13,389 bases of DNA. Origin: an uncultured Clostridia bacterium. GTDB taxonomy: Bacteria; Bacillota; Clostridia; Oscillospirales; Oscillospiraceae. The stretch covers positions 1 through 13,389 of the forward strand of contig CAMWSZ010000035.1 of NCBI GenBank assembly GCA_947177005.1, in the 5' to 3' direction. The translations under genes and the position numbers were made by a program. This document shows positions 13,324 through 13,389 of the stretch, piece by piece; the first letter of the stretch is position 1, and the number at the start of each line of letters is the position of its first letter. The notes under the pieces were generated by a model. That model had not been told where the DNA came from. It did no database searches and saw only the letters and a program-made list of their open reading frames with translations.

Positions 13324-13389
13324 GACAAGATCCATTGATCCCGATGCTGGCTGTGGTGACGGACATCCGTCAGGACACCCCGGACGTGA
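13320..13389 (+). CDS. FlxA/AsrB-like FAD/NAD(P)-binding subunit, N-terminus only
   Basis: Only 23 codons lie in the window before it runs off the right edge. The visible start reads MRQDPLIPMLAVV followed by TDIRQDTPDV. A short leader followed by an I-R-x-x-TPDV strand matches the beginning of AsrB/FlxA-type ferredoxin-NADP-reductase-like proteins, where the FAD-binding barrel starts. The ATG overlaps the upstream stop as ATGA. Position and order (HdrBCA, MvhD, two dicluster carriers, then this) fit FlxA, the NADH-oxidising subunit. The call rests on this short stretch plus context; the NAD-binding domain is out of view. Confidence 0.65.
   Translation, partial: MRQDPLIPMLAVVTDIRQDTPDV

Noticed and set aside
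11210..13335. Long minus-strand open frames antisense to the dicluster ferredoxin genes (11210-12355, 12367-13335)
   Set aside because: Same reasoning: the sense frames carry complete ferredoxin motifs, while the antisense frames have none and overlap them fully.
12322..13389. Anaerobic sulfite reductase AsrAB
   Set aside because: The two genes resemble AsrA and the start of AsrB, but they overlap in an operon with hdrBCA and mvhD, which fits Flx-Hdr much better.

Overview
The window looks like a chromosomal segment of an anaerobic Gram-positive bacterium of the class Clostridia, probably an Oscillospiraceae-type gut lineage (Oscillibacter/Flavonifractor-like). This is an inference from three things: a fairly GC-rich genome, sigma-A promoters and strong AGGAGG-type ribosome binding sites, and gene content (a yqhY/asp23-nusB-xseAB-ispA block next to an Hdr-Flx electron-bifurcation cluster). 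No mobile element, CRISPR array, tRNA or rRNA gene was seen.

Left half (about 1-4900), all on the minus strand. In transcription order it holds asp23-like (yqhY), nusB, xseA, xseB, ispA and a divergent PAP2 family gene, ending in a clear intrinsic terminator (1111-1140). degV follows with its own promoter. A second strong terminator hairpin (4006-4030) lies between nusB and xseA, where Bacillus has folD. At the extreme left edge two consensus sigma-A promoters (18-46 and 123-151) point out of the window, with phased A-tracts in front of one of them. They drive an unseen, probably highly expressed, transcription unit.

Divergent control region (4901-5322). It contains the asp23 promoter reading left, a CCGG-rich inverted-repeat element, and a perfect-consensus promoter (TTGACA-N17-TATAAT) reading right. 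The right-hand promoter overlaps an 18-bp site matching 12 of 14 fixed positions of the clostridial Rex (NADH-sensing repressor) consensus. A leader of roughly 160 nt with a hairpin precedes the first gene.

Right half (5323-end), all on the plus strand. A malate dehydrogenase built on the lactate dehydrogenase scaffold and a class II fumarase are followed, after 99 bp, by a tightly overlapping operon: hdrB, hdrC, hdrA, mvhD/flxD, a FrhB-like dicluster ferredoxin, an AsrA-like dicluster ferredoxin, and the first 23 codons of what is probably the FlxA-type FAD/NAD(P)H subunit. This matches the FlxABCD-HdrABC family known from Desulfovibrio, which is thought to oxidise NADH with flavin-based bifurcation to ferredoxin and a disulfide-type acceptor.

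Together the right-hand genes suggest an NADH-responsive redox module. Mdh and FumC would turn oxaloacetate into fumarate while consuming NADH, and the Hdr-Flx complex would re-partition NADH electrons between low-potential ferredoxin and an unidentified high-potential acceptor. The identity of that acceptor in an organism with no known CoM/CoB or DsrC is the most interesting open question here.
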